Shown here piece after piece: positions 1 to 9,351 of a DNA stretch of 64,000 nucleotides (positions are counted from its first letter, which is position 1; each line of letters starts with the position of its first letter). The notes beneath the pieces were generated by a model. The model saw nothing but the letters and a program-made list of their open reading frames with translations. It ran no database searches and had not been told where the DNA came from. Origin of the DNA: an uncultured Pelagibacteraceae bacterium (GTDB taxonomy: Bacteria; Pseudomonadota; Alphaproteobacteria; Pelagibacterales; Pelagibacteraceae); the NCBI GenBank assembly GCA_902548405.1, contig CACCRN010000001.1:122375-186374 (forward strand). Reading direction: 5' to 3'. The translations under genes were made by a program, and so were the position numbers.

Positions 1-737
1 TCGTAAGTTAATTTATGTTTTTCAAATTCTTCTTTGTATTCGTTGTCAAAAACTTCTTGGAAAATATCTTTAAATCTTCCGTCGTATTGTTTTAAAATTG
101 TATTTTTTGTAGACATGTAGACTGGCCACTTTTTAATTAATCCATAGCTAAAGCATGATCTTGCAAAGTCTTGAATAGATTTGTCTAAATTATACATTGA
201 TAGTGCTACACCAGGTCCAGTGAAATTAAAAACTTCATATTTTATTTCTTCTTTTCCATCTTCAGAAGTCCATTTAACTTCCATTTTACCTTTACCAGGT
301 ACTTTAAAATCAGTTGCTCTATATTGATCACCAAAAGCATGTCTTCCAATGATCACAGGGTCTGTCCACGAAGGAACCAACTTTGGAATATTTTTACAAA
401 TAATTGGTTCTCTGAAAACTGTTCCTCCAATAATATTTCTTATTGTTCCATTTGGAGATCTCCACATTTTTTTTAAATCAAATTCCTCAACTCTTGCTTC
501 GTCTGGTGTAATGGTTGCGCATTTAATTCCAACACCTATTTTTTTGATAGCATTCGCTGAATCTATTGTGATCTGGTCATCCGTATTATCTCTACTTTTC
601 ATCCCTAGATCGTAATACTCAATTCCAAGATCTATATATGGAAGTATTAATTTGTTTTTAATAAACTCCCAAATAATTCGAGTCATTTCATCACCATCTA
701 ACTCTACAACTGGGTTATTTACCTTGATTTTACTCAT
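1..737 (-). CDS. icd: NADP-dependent isocitrate dehydrogenase (3' part cut by window edge)
   Basis: This is the first ~245 codons of isocitrate dehydrogenase, which oxidatively decarboxylates isocitrate to 2-oxoglutarate in the TCA cycle. The reverse strand starts at the ATG at 737 with [20 protein letters not shown] and stays open to base 1. Family hallmarks are [10 protein letters not shown], the substrate-binding stretch [11 protein letters not shown], and GTVFREPI followed by [14 protein letters not shown]. The sequence fits the eukaryote-like homodimeric NADP-IDH class common in Alphaproteobacteria. It is divergent from psd, with a 76-base gap holding both start regions. Assignment is firm; the C-terminus lies outside the window. 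Confidence 0.95.
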   Translation of the reverse strand, partial: MSKIKVNNPVVELDGDEMTRIIWEFIKNKLILPYIDLGIEYYDLGMKSRDNTDDQITIDSANAIKKIGVGIKCATITPDEARVEEFDLKKMWRSPNGTIRNIIGGTVFREPIICKNIPKLVPSWTDPVIIGRHAFGDQYRATDFKVPGKGKMEVKWTSEDGKEEIKYEVFNFTGPGVALSMYNLDKSIQDFARSCFSYGLIKKWPVYMSTKNTILKQYDGRFKDIFQEVFDNEYKEEFEKHKLTY

Positions 738-813
738 TAAATTAAATTTATCTTATTAATTGAATTTGATTGGTTTATATACATATTAATCAAAAATTAG
801 CAAATAGAAGAAT

Positions 814-1461
814 ATGTTTACCAAGATATTTCCAAAGATACACACAGAGGGTTACAAGTTTATTGTAATCGCAGGCTTCATCACAATCATCTTATTATTA
901 GTAAATGGATTTTTGGGATTAATTGGATTGCTTTTGACTATATGGGTTTATTATTTCTTCAGAGACCCTGAAAGAGCAATCATTGGAGATGATAATTATC
1001 TAGTAAGCCCAGCTGATGGAGAAATAATTAAAGTTGAAGAGGTAGATGGGCCGAAAGAATTAAATTTAGAAAATAAAAAATTTAAAAAAATTAGTATCTT
1101 CATGAACGTATTTGATTGTCATGTAAATAGAACTCCTTGTTCAGGAAAAGTTGAAGATATTTTATACAAGCCAGGAAAATTTTTAAATGCTTCATTAGAT
1201 AAAGCGAGTGAGGACAATGAAAGAAACTATTATAAATTAAAAGATAATCATGGAAATGATATCGTAATAGTTCAAATAGCAGGCTTAGTTGCAAGAAGAA
1301 TTGTTTGTGAAACAAATAAAGATCAAACATTAAACCAAGGTGACCGAATTGGAATTATAAGATTTGGAAGTAGAGCAGATGTCTACTACGAAAATTATGA
1401 ACCATTAGTAAAAATTGGTCAAACAGCTATTTCAGGGGAAACTCTATTGGCCAAAAGATAG
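814..1461 (+). CDS. psd: Phosphatidylserine decarboxylase (short type)
   Basis: Converts phosphatidylserine to phosphatidylethanolamine at the inner membrane, as a pyruvoyl enzyme made by self-cleavage. The 215-residue protein has an N-terminal membrane hairpin (about residues 15-47), then the conserved YLVSPADGEI and the histidine-bearing FMNVFDCHVNR. The processing site is in RFGSRADV, with Ser186 expected to become the pyruvoyl group. The length matches the short archaeal/alphaproteobacterial Psd class rather than the ~320-residue E. coli form. It lies 2 bases upstream of pssA, so the two steps of PE synthesis are co-transcribed. Confidence 0.95.
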   Translation: MFTKIFPKIHTEGYKFIVIAGFITIILLLVNGFLGLIGLLLTIWVYYFFRDPERAIIGDDNYLVSPADGEIIKVEEVDGPKELNLENKKFKKISIFMNVFDCHVNRTPCSGKVEDILYKPGKFLNASLDKASEDNERNYYKLKDNHGNDIVIVQIAGLVARRIVCETNKDQTLNQGDRIGIIRFGSRADVYYENYEPLVKIGQTAISGETLLAKR

Positions 1462-1463
1462 AT

Positions 1464-2273
1464 ATGCAACAACCAAAAAACCATTTTAAAATTGTTCCTG
1501 AAAAAAGTAATGCGAGAGTTATATTGCCAAATATGCTTACACTCATTGGTGTTTGTATAGGACTTACGTCAATAAGGTTTGCATTAGATGGAAGATTTGA
1601 ATTAGCTATTGTTGCAATCATAATTGCTGCAATCATAGATGGCTTAGATGGTAGAATTGCAAGATTAATAAAAGGAACATCAAAAGTAGGGAAAGAATTA
1701 GACTCTTTAACTGACATGATTAGCTTTGGTGTTGCTCCAGCTTTTATAATGTATTTTTGGAATTTAAATACATTAGGAAAATTTGGATGGTTGTTATGTT
1801 TAGTTTATGTAATTTGTGTAGCTTTAAGATTAGCAAGATTTAATGTTAATTCATCTCAAGAACCATCTTGGAAAGATAATTTTTTTCAGGGTGTGCCATC
1901 TCCAGCAGGAGGAATATTAGTATTATCTCCATTAATATTCAGTATGAGTGAGATTAATATAATTCCTATAAATTATACTATATTAGTTCCATGTATTTTT
2001 ATTTTAACATCATTGCTTTTAATTAGTAAAATTCCAACTTACTCATTTAAAAAAATTGTTATAAAAAGAAGCACCACTATATTTTTATTATTTGGTATAG
2101 TTTTATTTTTTGGATTACTATTAATTTATACTTTTGAAATATTAGCAGTTAGTAGTTTTATTTATCTTTTGTTGATTCCAATAAGTTTTTTTAATTATCA
2201 AAAAATTAAAAAAGATAAAAATGACACTATTGAAAACGAGGATGAAAACGAAAATTTAGAAGATATACTTTAG
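1464..2273 (+). CDS. pssA: CDP-diacylglycerol--serine O-phosphatidyltransferase
   Basis: Makes phosphatidylserine from CDP-diacylglycerol and L-serine, the substrate for the preceding Psd. The CDP-alcohol phosphotransferase signature is complete: D62-G63, A66-R67, G76, D80 and D84 in DGLDGRIARL...GKELDSLTDM. The 269-residue protein is mostly membrane helices and ends in a charged Lys/Asp/Glu/Asn-rich tail (about residues 245-269). It starts 2 bases after psd, so the genes form one operon. Membrane type (PssA of the B. subtilis kind), not the soluble E. coli type. Confidence 0.95.
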   Translation: MQQPKNHFKIVPEKSNARVILPNMLTLIGVCIGLTSIRFALDGRFELAIVAIIIAAIIDGLDGRIARLIKGTSKVGKELDSLTDMISFGVAPAFIMYFWNLNTLGKFGWLLCLVYVICVALRLARFNVNSSQEPSWKDNFFQGVPSPAGGILVLSPLIFSMSEINIIPINYTILVPCIFILTSLLLISKIPTYSFKKIVIKRSTTIFLLFGIVLFFGLLLIYTFEILAVSSFIYLLLIPISFFNYQKIKKDKNDTIENEDENENLEDIL

Positions 2274-2306
2274 TATTTTCTCAATCTTTTTTTTCTAAAT
2301 TAATAA

Positions 2307-3281
2307 ATGAAAATTTTAGTTTATAATTCAGGCGGGGGTTTGGGTGATAGCATCCAAATATTTGATTTAATCAACAGTTTAATTGCAAAATTTGGATCAG
2401 GTAATATTTACTACTTATCAGCACATAAAAATCACTTTAATCGTGCTTTATCAGACTACAATTTAAAGCCAAAGGAGTTAAAAACTAACATAATTTACTT
2501 TGGTTTTAGATGGTGGCATCTATTAGTATCAAAGAAAAAAATCTTAAAGGATAACTCTCTACAAAAATTTGATTTAATTATTGATATACAATCAAAACTC
2601 AGAAACACTATAATATTAAAACAATTTCCATCTAATAAATTTTATTCTTCAACATTTAATTTTAAATTTTGTTCAGAAAAAAAAGATTATAAATCTACAA
2701 AATTTGAAAACATTAATATTTTAAGAAATATTGAATTATTAATAAGTGATGAAATTCCACAAACTAAATTTAAATTAAATTCAATTGATTTAAAATATTT
2801 TCAAGAAGCCAAAAGATTGTTACCTGATAATAATTATATTGGGTTTTCAATGACACAAGGAAACGTTTATAGAAAAAAAAGTTGGCCAATAGATAAATTC
2901 TTAAACATAGCAGAACAAGTTTCTAAAAAAAATAAAAAGCCAGTTTTTTTTGTTGAAAAAAATAATAAAGAATTAATTCATAAAATTAAAAGTAATATTA
3001 ATAATGCGTTGTTTCCTGAAATGGAAAGCACATTTTCAGGACCACCATTGGTTACAGCTCTTTCATCAAGATTAGAGAAAGCAATTTCAATAGATAATGG
3101 TGTGATGCATATGATGTCTTTGGCTGAAATTCCTATGATTATTTTATTTGGACCAACAAATTCAAAAAAATTTTCTCCCAAATTAAAAAATATTGAAATT
3201 TTAGATAGTAAAAATCTTTATCAATCGGATGATATAACTAAAATTACAGAAAATGATGTAATGAGTGTTTTAAATATTTAA
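2307..3281 (+). CDS. Glycosyltransferase family 9 (heptosyltransferase-like)
   Basis: A 324-residue protein with the GT-B layout of lipopolysaccharide heptosyltransferases. It has an N-terminal glycine-rich loop (NSGGGLGDSIQ, residues 7-17). The C-terminal half has SIDNGVMHMMSLAEIPMI followed by LFGPTNSKKFSP, the nucleotide-sugar binding block of family GT9. It probably transfers a sugar onto lipid A core or another envelope glycan. The acceptor and sugar cannot be told from sequence. It follows pssA by 33 bases on the same strand, which suits an envelope role. Confidence 0.75.
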   Translation: MKILVYNSGGGLGDSIQIFDLINSLIAKFGSGNIYYLSAHKNHFNRALSDYNLKPKELKTNIIYFGFRWWHLLVSKKKILKDNSLQKFDLIIDIQSKLRNTIILKQFPSNKFYSSTFNFKFCSEKKDYKSTKFENINILRNIELLISDEIPQTKFKLNSIDLKYFQEAKRLLPDNNYIGFSMTQGNVYRKKSWPIDKFLNIAEQVSKKNKKPVFFVEKNNKELIHKIKSNINNALFPEMESTFSGPPLVTALSSRLEKAISIDNGVMHMMSLAEIPMIILFGPTNSKKFSPKLKNIEILDSKNLYQSDDITKITENDVMSVLNI

Positions 3282-3310
3282 ATTTAATTTAAAGAAAACT
3301 AACTAAAAAA

Positions 3311-3922
3311 TTGAAAAAAAATAAAATATCAAAAAATTGGGTAAATAAACAGCGTAGAGATATTTACGTAAGACAATCAAAAGTAGACGGATTTAGAGCC
3401 AGATCTGCATATAAACTTATTGAAATAAATGAAAAATTTAAAATATTTAAGGGTGGATTAACAGTCATTGATATTGGTGCAGCTCCCGGTAGTTGGTCAC
3501 AATATGTTGAAAAGATATCTAAAAACGGAAAATTAATTTCGATTGATTTAAAAAAAATGGAACCAATTGGAAATAGTCTTCAAATTCAAGGAGACTTTAC
3601 AGAAGAAAGTGTTCGGCAAGAAATAAAGAAGAATACTGACTCCAAGGTTGATGTTGTGATGTCAGATATGGCAGTAAATACTACTGGGATAAAGAATATA
3701 GACTCTATTCAAACAGGCGAACTTTGCAAAGAGGCGATGATTTTTGCAAAAGAATTATTAAGTGAAAATGGTTATTTCATATCAAAGATTTTTATGGGAG
3801 GAACTTTTAACGAAATAGTCGCAGAAGGAAAAAAATATTTTAAAGAGGTAAAAGTTTTTAAACCAAAATCTAGCAGAAAAGATTCAAAGGAAAGTTTTAT
3901 AATTTGCAGAAAACTTAGATAG
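3311..3922 (+). CDS. rlmE: 23S rRNA (uridine-2'-O-)-methyltransferase RlmE (FtsJ/RrmJ)
   Basis: Methylates U2552 (E. coli numbering) in the A-loop of 23S rRNA, using SAM. The Rossmann SAM site is DIGAAPGSWSQY (residues 54-65). The family's catalytic K-D-K-E set is present at K35, D119, K159 and E194, with spacing close to the E. coli enzyme. The reading frame starts at a TTG codon, and no ATG lies close enough to replace it without losing the basic N-terminus. Length (203) is normal for the family. Confidence 0.93.
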   Translation: MKKNKISKNWVNKQRRDIYVRQSKVDGFRARSAYKLIEINEKFKIFKGGLTVIDIGAAPGSWSQYVEKISKNGKLISIDLKKMEPIGNSLQIQGDFTEESVRQEIKKNTDSKVDVVMSDMAVNTTGIKNIDSIQTGELCKEAMIFAKELLSENGYFISKIFMGGTFNEIVAEGKKYFKEVKVFKPKSSRKDSKESFIICRKLR

Positions 3923-3959
3923 GGACTTTTAATTTAAAAGGAATCGTATATAAAAGATT

Positions 3960-5036
3960 ATGGTTCCTATAAAAGAAGCACTTACCTTTGACGATGTTAC
4001 ATTAGCTCCGAAGTATTCGGAAATATTGCCATCTGAAGTAAATACTTCTGTAAATCTTACAAAAAAATTAAAGCTTAAAATACCGCTTTTATCTTCTGCT
4101 ATGGATACTGTTACAGAAAGTAATATGGCTATTGCAATTGGTAAAGCTGGAGGAATAGGAGTTATTCACAGAAATTTAGATATTCAAAAACAAATATTAG
4201 AAATTAAAAAAGTAAAAAAACAAAAATTATTAGTCGGTGCAGCCGTCGGAGCATCAATTGCTGAATTTGATAGAGCAAAAGCCATTCTTGAAGAAGGCGT
4301 TGATTTAATCGTAGTGGATACTGCCCACGGCCATACCAAAAAAGTAGGAGAAATAGTTAAATATATAAAAAAAATTAAAGGTAAAAATATCGCTTTATGT
4401 GCTGGAAATATTGCAACACCAGAAGCAGCAAAATTTTTAATTAAATTAGGAGTAGATATTATTAAAGTTGGGATTGGACCAGGATCAATTTGTACAACAA
4501 GATTAGTAGCTGGGATAGGTGTTCCACAGTTAAGTGCAATTTTATCAGTAAGAAATGGACTCAAAAATAAAAATGTAAAAATAATTTCTGATGGTGGAAT
4601 AAAATATTCTGGTGATTTAGCAAAAGCTTTTGCAGCAGGTGCGGATGCTGTAATGATAGGTTCTTTATTTGCAGGTACAGATGAAACACCTGGTAAATTA
4701 ATTAAGAAAAATGGAAAATTATTTAAAAGCTTTAGAGGGATGGGTTCTGTAGGAGCTATGAATAAAGGTTCAGCAGATAGGTATTTTCAAATTAAGCAAA
4801 AAGATACATCGAAGTATGTTCCAGAGGGAGTAGAAGGTTTTGTAAAATACAAAGGTGATGTTGGCAGTATTATATTTAAATTAATTGGTGGTCTGAAATC
4901 GTCTATGGGTTATCTTGGTTCAAAAGAAATTGTGAAATTGAGAAACAAACCACAATTTGTTAAAATTACCAAAGCTGGATTTTATGAAAGTATGGTTCAT
5001 AATGTAGATGTAATTAAAAATGATAGTAAATATTAA
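3960..5036 (+). CDS. guaB: IMP dehydrogenase lacking the CBS (Bateman) domains
   Basis: Oxidises IMP to XMP, the committed step of GMP synthesis. Motifs are TFDDVTLAP near the start, the IMP-loop GIGPGSICTTR with catalytic Cys178, the SDGGI phosphate site, and the flap region FRGMGSVGAM plus YVPEGVEG. The protein has only 358 residues against ~485 usual. The missing part is exactly the CBS pair: the sequence passes from GVIHRNLDI...KKVKK (residues 67-87) straight to LLVGAAVG. It probably cannot use CBS-mediated allosteric control. The stop overlaps the next gene by 1 base, and guaA follows after one small gene. Confidence 0.93.
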   Translation: MVPIKEALTFDDVTLAPKYSEILPSEVNTSVNLTKKLKLKIPLLSSAMDTVTESNMAIAIGKAGGIGVIHRNLDIQKQILEIKKVKKQKLLVGAAVGASIAEFDRAKAILEEGVDLIVVDTAHGHTKKVGEIVKYIKKIKGKNIALCAGNIATPEAAKFLIKLGVDIIKVGIGPGSICTTRLVAGIGVPQLSAILSVRNGLKNKNVKIISDGGIKYSGDLAKAFAAGADAVMIGSLFAGTDETPGKLIKKNGKLFKSFRGMGSVGAMNKGSADRYFQIKQKDTSKYVPEGVEGFVKYKGDVGSIIFKLIGGLKSSMGYLGSKEIVKLRNKPQFVKITKAGFYESMVHNVDVIKNDSKY

Positions 5037-5473
5037 TGAATAAAATTTTGAAATTTATTTCACTGGTTGTTTTAATTGTTTCGTTTCAATCTAATTCTTT
5101 TGCAAAGGAAAATTTTTATAATGAAGCAATTAAATTGTATGAAAAAGAAAAATATGAGGATGCGAAATTTTTATTTGAGAGAAATATTGTTTTTAATCCA
5201 AAGGATGCAAATTCATATTTGTATTTAGCAAAAATTTATAATCACGAGGAAAATCAAAGAAAAGAAGAATACAACTTAGAAACCACTTTATTAATTGATC
5301 CTCAAAATGAAGAAGCTATTTTAATGCTAATGAAAATTGCACTTGAAAAATCTAATTACGATAAAGTTAAAGAATTATCTGAAACATTTGTTCAAGTATG
5401 TAAGTCATTATGTGATGAAAATAATGAAATTTTAGAGTCTTTAAAAAATCTAGAACCAAGTAATGAGTCTTGA
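5036..5473 (+). CDS. Small secreted TPR protein
   Basis: A 145-residue protein with an N-terminal hydrophobic signal (residues 1-23, likely cleaved after SNSFA). Two to three degenerate tetratricopeptide units follow (about residues 28-130, for example [10 protein letters not shown] and [10 protein letters not shown]). TPR proteins usually mediate protein contacts; nothing shows the partner. It lies between guaB (1-base overlap) and guaA (11-base overlap). The guanine-nucleotide context is probably only co-transcription. Cys122 and Cys126 near the end could form a disulfide. Confidence 0.7.
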   Translation: MNKILKFISLVVLIVSFQSNSFAKENFYNEAIKLYEKEKYEDAKFLFERNIVFNPKDANSYLYLAKIYNHEENQRKEEYNLETTLLIDPQNEEAILMLMKIALEKSNYDKVKELSETFVQVCKSLCDENNEILESLKNLEPSNES

Positions 5474-7025
5474 TAATAGCCTTAACAAAATTTTAATTGT
5501 AGATTTTGGTTCACAATTTACTCAATTAATAGCAAGGAGAATTAGAGAGCTTGGAGTATTCTCAGATATTGTAAGCCATAAAAAAATTAAACTTAATCAA
5601 ATTAATCAAAGTGTAAAAGGTATAATTTTATCAGGAGGTCCACTGAATGTTTATCAAATTAATAAGTATTCATTTGATAAAAAAATTTTGGAATTAAATA
5701 TTCCTGTTCTTGGCATCTGTTTTGGACACCAAATATTATCTAAACTTAATGGGGGCAGAGTTAAACAATCAAAGCATCGTGAATTCGGTTTAGCAAATGT
5801 AATTAAAAAAAATAATAGTCTCTTAACTAATAATTTTTTTGGTACAAAAAAATCTAAAGTAGTCTGGATGAGCCATGCTGATCAAGTATCTAAATTACCT
5901 AAAAATTTTAAAGTAATTGCATCAAGCTCAAATTCTAAATTTGCAATTGTAGAAAATAAAATTAAAAATTTTTATGGTGTTCAGTTTCACCCAGAGGTAA
6001 CTCATACAGAGAACGGAAAAAAACTAATTAGTAATTTTATTTTTCTTATTTGTAAAATTAAGAGAAATTGGTCTTCAAAAGATCAAAAGGTACAATTAAT
6101 TAAAGATGTAAGGTCTCAAGTTGGAGATAATAAAGTTATTTGTGCGTTATCAGGTGGAGTAGATAGTAGTGTGGTGGCTCAATTATTGAATAAAGCAATA
6201 GGAAAAAAACTATATTGTATTTTTGTTAACACTGGATTGCTTAGAAAAAATGAAGAAGTTCAGGTTGTTCAAACTTTTAAAAAACGACTAAAAATGAATT
6301 TAATCTACGTGAATGCTGAAAAGGAATTTTTAAGTAAATTAAAAAATGTATCCGATCCAGAGAAAAAAAGAAAAATAATAGGAAATCTATTCATTAAAAT
6401 ATTTGAGAGATATGCAAAGAAAATAAAAAATGTAAAATTTTTAGCACAAGGAACGTTGTACCCAGATTTAATTGAAAGCAAGTCTGTTACAGGGAGTCAA
6501 ACTTCTAAAATAAAGTCTCACCATAATGTGGGTGGTTTACCTAAAAAAATGAACTTAAAGTTAGTAGAGCCATTAAAATTTCTATTTAAAGATGAAGTTA
6601 GAAAATTAGGTTTAGAGTTAAATTTAAGTCATGAAATAATTTCACGACATCCATTTCCTGGCCCTGGTCTAGCAATCAGAATGCCTGGTATTATAACAAA
6701 TGAAAAAATTAAAATTTTAAAAGAAGCTGATCATTATTTTATTCAGGCTTTAAGAGATCACGGGCTTTACCACAAAATTTGGCAAGCATATGCAGCATTA
6801 CTTCCTGTAAAAACAGTTGGAGTTATGGGTGATAACAGAACATATGAGTATTTATGCTTACTAAGAGCAATCACTTCTGAAGATGGAATGACTGCAGATT
6901 TTTATGAGTTTAAAAAATCTTTTATGCAAACTATTTCTAACAAAATTGTTAATAGCATAAGAGGAATTAATAGAGTTGTGTATGATATTACTTCTAAGCC
7001 TCCAAGTACTATTGAATTAGAGTAA
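5463..7025 (+). CDS. guaA: GMP synthase (glutamine-hydrolysing)
   Basis: Aminates XMP to GMP with glutamine and ATP, following guaB in the pathway. The N-terminal class I glutamine amidotransferase has GGPLNVY, the nucleophile motif GICFGHQ, and the His-Glu pair in [10 protein letters not shown]. The ATP pyrophosphatase domain carries the PP-loop [10 protein letters not shown]. The C-terminal dimerisation domain has [12 protein letters not shown] and the terminal KPPSTIELE. Length 520 is standard. The first 11 bases overlap the upstream TPR gene. Confidence 0.97.
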   Translation: MSLDNSLNKILIVDFGSQFTQLIARRIRELGVFSDIVSHKKIKLNQINQSVKGIILSGGPLNVYQINKYSFDKKILELNIPVLGICFGHQILSKLNGGRVKQSKHREFGLANVIKKNNSLLTNNFFGTKKSKVVWMSHADQVSKLPKNFKVIASSSNSKFAIVENKIKNFYGVQFHPEVTHTENGKKLISNFIFLICKIKRNWSSKDQKVQLIKDVRSQVGDNKVICALSGGVDSSVVAQLLNKAIGKKLYCIFVNTGLLRKNEEVQVVQTFKKRLKMNLIYVNAEKEFLSKLKNVSDPEKKRKIIGNLFIKIFERYAKKIKNVKFLAQGTLYPDLIESKSVTGSQTSKIKSHHNVGGLPKKMNLKLVEPLKFLFKDEVRKLGLELNLSHEIISRHPFPGPGLAIRMPGIITNEKIKILKEADHYFIQALRDHGLYHKIWQAYAALLPVKTVGVMGDNRTYEYLCLLRAITSEDGMTADFYEFKKSFMQTISNKIVNSIRGINRVVYDITSKPPSTIELE

Positions 7026-7046
7026 TTTTAATTATAAAAACAAATT

Positions 7047-7466
7047 ATGAAATATTTACATACAATGATCAGAATTAAGGATGTAGATGAATCTTTGAGA
7101 TTCTTCTGTGAAGGACTTGGTTTAAAAGAAACAAGAAGAATGGAAAATGAAAAAGGAAGATTTACTTTAATTTTTCTTGCAGCTCCTAATGATGACAAAG
7201 CAGAAATTGAGCTCACATATAATTGGGATGGGGATGAACTAGGAGAAGGTTCAAGAAATTTTGGTCATCTTGCATATAGAGTAGATAATATTTACGAAAC
7301 TTGCCAAAGATTAATGGACATGGGTTATACTATAAACAGACCACCAAGAGATGGTCATATGGCATTTGTTAGATCACCTGATAAAATTTCAATAGAAATA
7401 TTACAAGAAGGTAATTTAGAACCAAAAGAACCTTGGTCCTCTATGGAGAATACAGGTACCTGGTAA
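7047..7466 (+). CDS. gloA: Lactoylglutathione lyase (glyoxalase I)
   Basis: Isomerises the hemithioacetal of methylglyoxal and glutathione to S-lactoylglutathione. The 139-residue protein has the metal ligands of the E. coli enzyme at matching positions: H5, E55, H74 and E117 (in LHTMIR, AEIELTYN, NFGHLAY and ISIEILQ). Both beta-alpha-beta-beta-beta halves are present. The window also encodes glutathione synthesis (gshA, gshB at 55.5-57.7 kb), so the cofactor is available. Confidence 0.93.
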   Translation: MKYLHTMIRIKDVDESLRFFCEGLGLKETRRMENEKGRFTLIFLAAPNDDKAEIELTYNWDGDELGEGSRNFGHLAYRVDNIYETCQRLMDMGYTINRPPRDGHMAFVRSPDKISIEILQEGNLEPKEPWSSMENTGTW

Positions 7467-7475
7467 CATTTTTTA

Positions 7476-7877
7476 ATGTGGATTGAGAAGTTTAACAAAC
7501 CATATAAAGAGAAAATTAAAAAATTAACTTTTAACTTTGCAGATATTAAAAAAGGTGAAACAATGCTAGTGTCGTCACCATCATCGATTGCTAATTTCAT
7601 AAAAAAAATTCCAAAAGGAAAAAAAAAGACAGTTGTTGAAATGAGAAACGCATTGGCAAAAAAAGCTAAAGCAAACAAAACATGTCCTGTTTCTACAGGA
7701 ATATTTTTGAGAATTGCTATAGAAGCATCATTAGAGGAACAAAGTAAAAGAAAATTAAAAAAACCAAAACTCCCTTTTTGGAGAATTATTGATGAAAAAA
7801 CTGCGGTTGCAAAAAAACTATCTATATCTAAAAAGCTCTTAAATACTTATATAAATCAAGAATTAAGAAATGAATAA
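7476..7877 (+). CDS. Conserved protein of unknown function (133 aa)
   Basis: I do not recognise a characterised family. It is a basic, lysine-rich protein without signal or membrane segments. A central block, TCPVSTGIFLRIAIEASLEE (residues 69-88), and a later block LPFWRIIDEKTAVAKKLS resemble small proteins found in many bacteria. Those are loosely likened to alkyltransferase-like (MGMT/ATL) DNA-binding folds, but the MGMT active-site PCHR motif is absent. It starts 10 bases after gloA and overlaps panB by 8 bases, so it is co-transcribed. DNA binding is only a guess from charge and fold resemblance. Confidence 0.55.
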   Translation: MWIEKFNKPYKEKIKKLTFNFADIKKGETMLVSSPSSIANFIKKIPKGKKKTVVEMRNALAKKAKANKTCPVSTGIFLRIAIEASLEEQSKRKLKKPKLPFWRIIDEKTAVAKKLSISKKLLNTYINQELRNE

Positions 7878-8643
7878 AATTAAAAATTTTGTAAGAAAAA
7901 AAAATAAATCAAAAATAGTTAGTCTAACTGCTTATTCAAAAAATATTGCTTCAGTTTTAGATAATTATTGTGATCTAATTTTAGTAGGGGATTCCCTTGG
8001 GTCAGTTTTATATAATTATAAGTCTACTAGAGAAGTAACTTTAAATACTATGATTGAACACTCTAAGAGTGTTCGTATGGGCATTAAAAAAAGTTTAATG
8101 ATTGTTGATATGCCCCACAATACTTATCGTAATCCTAAAGAGGCATTGAAAAATGCAAAATTAATTATGAAAAAAACCAAATGTGACGGGGTCAAATTAG
8201 AGGGAGGAAAGAAAATTATAAATACAGTTAAAATTTTAGTTAAAAATAATATACCTGTGATGGGTCATATAGGAGTTTTACCTCAGTCAGATAAAACATT
8301 TAAATTTAAAGGTAAGAAACAAAGGGAAAAAGAAAACATTATGAGAGACGCAAAGTTACTTGAAGAAGCTGGTTCATTTTGTATGGTTTTAGAGTGTGTT
8401 CAAACATCATTAGCAAAACAAGTAACTAAAAGTATTAGTATTCCAACAATTGGGATAGGAGCATCTAATAATTGTGATGGACAGATTTTAGTTTTTGATG
8501 ATTTGATAGGTTTAAATCCAATCAAATTTAGATTTGTTAAGAAATATACAAATATAAAAACAGAAATATCAAAAGCAGTCTCTAAATATGCAACTGAGGT
8601 TAAAAAAAGAAAATTTCCCTCAAAAAAATACTCTTTTAATTAG
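7870..8643 (+). CDS. panB: 3-methyl-2-oxobutanoate hydroxymethyltransferase
   Basis: Transfers a hydroxymethyl group from methylene-tetrahydrofolate to 2-oxoisovalerate, giving ketopantoate for pantothenate and CoA. Family blocks are LVGDSLGSVLYNY (metal-binding Asp), KLEGG, VMGHIGVLPQS, LECVQTSLAKQ and the catalytic-glycine-rich IGIGASNNCDGQILVFDDLIG. Length 257 is near the usual ~265. No panC, panD or panE is adjacent. The stop overlaps the convergent TerC-like gene by 4 bases. Confidence 0.93.
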   Translation: MNKIKNFVRKKNKSKIVSLTAYSKNIASVLDNYCDLILVGDSLGSVLYNYKSTREVTLNTMIEHSKSVRMGIKKSLMIVDMPHNTYRNPKEALKNAKLIMKKTKCDGVKLEGGKKIINTVKILVKNNIPVMGHIGVLPQSDKTFKFKGKKQREKENIMRDAKLLEEAGSFCMVLECVQTSLAKQVTKSISIPTIGIGASNNCDGQILVFDDLIGLNPIKFRFVKKYTNIKTEISKAVSKYATEVKKRKFPSKKYSFN

Positions 8644-9251
8644 AAGTATTTTTTAAATTCTTCGTTAATATTGAGTATCTCGAGATCTACCAAACCACCT
8701 ATAATTAATTGTAGACCAACAACTAAAATAAATATTAAACCAATGTAAGCTATCCAAATATGTTTTTGAATATAATTAGCCATATAAGTAGCTAATGCAC
8801 CTGTAAGAACAACCGATAGGACAAGACCAAAAATCATATAACCAAAATATCCTTGTGCTGCAGCAACAACTCCTATGACATTGTCAAAACTAATCATCAG
8901 ATCTGCAAATAGCACTTTACCTATACTATTTATATATGACGGTTGTTTTGTTTTTTTAACTGAAGGTTTTATGTTTTTAATATCAACGAGGTCTTTTCTT
9001 AAATCATTAACTATCCATACCAACAATAACCCACCTAAAATTTTTATAAAATAAAATTCAAATAAAAAAGTAGCAAAGATTGCAAAAAAGATTTTAAATA
9101 CAAATGCTCCAATTACTCCCCATAAAATAATTTGTTTTCTATTTTTGGGTACAAAATTTGATGCAATAGAACCAACTATCACAGCATTATCTGCTGTTAA
9201 GATAATAGTGATAAAAATAATTTGGGTTAAAATTATGAGCTCTTCAATCAA
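8640..9251 (-). CDS. TerC/YjbE-family integral membrane protein
   Basis: A 203-residue multi-spanning membrane protein. The TerC-type motif LTADNAVIVGSIASNF is in the first helix pair and a second LMISFDNVIGVVAAAQGY repeats the pattern. These acidic-Asn membrane motifs are typical of the family, which is linked to manganese/calcium export in membrane-protein maturation or to tellurite tolerance. The specific substrate cannot be told. It is convergent with panB (4-base overlap) and is separated from livJ by a hairpin terminator. Confidence 0.85.
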   Translation of the reverse strand: MIEELIILTQIIFITIILTADNAVIVGSIASNFVPKNRKQIILWGVIGAFVFKIFFAIFATFLFEFYFIKILGGLLLVWIVNDLRKDLVDIKNIKPSVKKTKQPSYINSIGKVLFADLMISFDNVIGVVAAAQGYFGYMIFGLVLSVVLTGALATYMANYIQKHIWIAYIGLIFILVVGLQLIIGGLVDLEILNINEEFKKYF

Positions 9252-9303
9252 GATGTCTAATTATTATTTCAATTTAAGAAGATTGCAATCAAAAGAATAA
9301 AAA

Positions 9304-9330
9304 AAGGCGGTCAAAAAATTTGACCGCCTT
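9304..9330 (-). terminator. Rho-independent terminator after the ABC binding-protein gene
   Basis: A 12-bp perfect inverted repeat (9304-9315 with 9319-9330, arms AAGGCGGTCAAA / TTTGACCGCCTT) with a 3-base loop. On the minus strand it is followed by a T-rich run (complement of 9298-9303). It sits 22 bases after the stop of the minus-strand binding-protein gene. It is the strongest GC-rich hairpin I saw in the window and would keep that highly expressed gene separate from the downstream TerC-like gene. Confidence 0.85.
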
Positions 9331-9351
9331 AATAATTGTATTTTTATTAAA

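Noticed and set aside
349..615. 88-codon plus-strand frame
   Set aside because: Antisense to the conserved icd coding frame and without any recognisable domain; a shadow frame.
3926..3940. CTTTTAATTTAAAAG hairpin after rlmE as a terminator
   Set aside because: AT-only stem apart from its closing pair and no following T-run; unstable.
4184..4564. 126-codon minus-strand frame inside guaB
   Set aside because: Fully opposite the catalytic core of guaB, with no family features.
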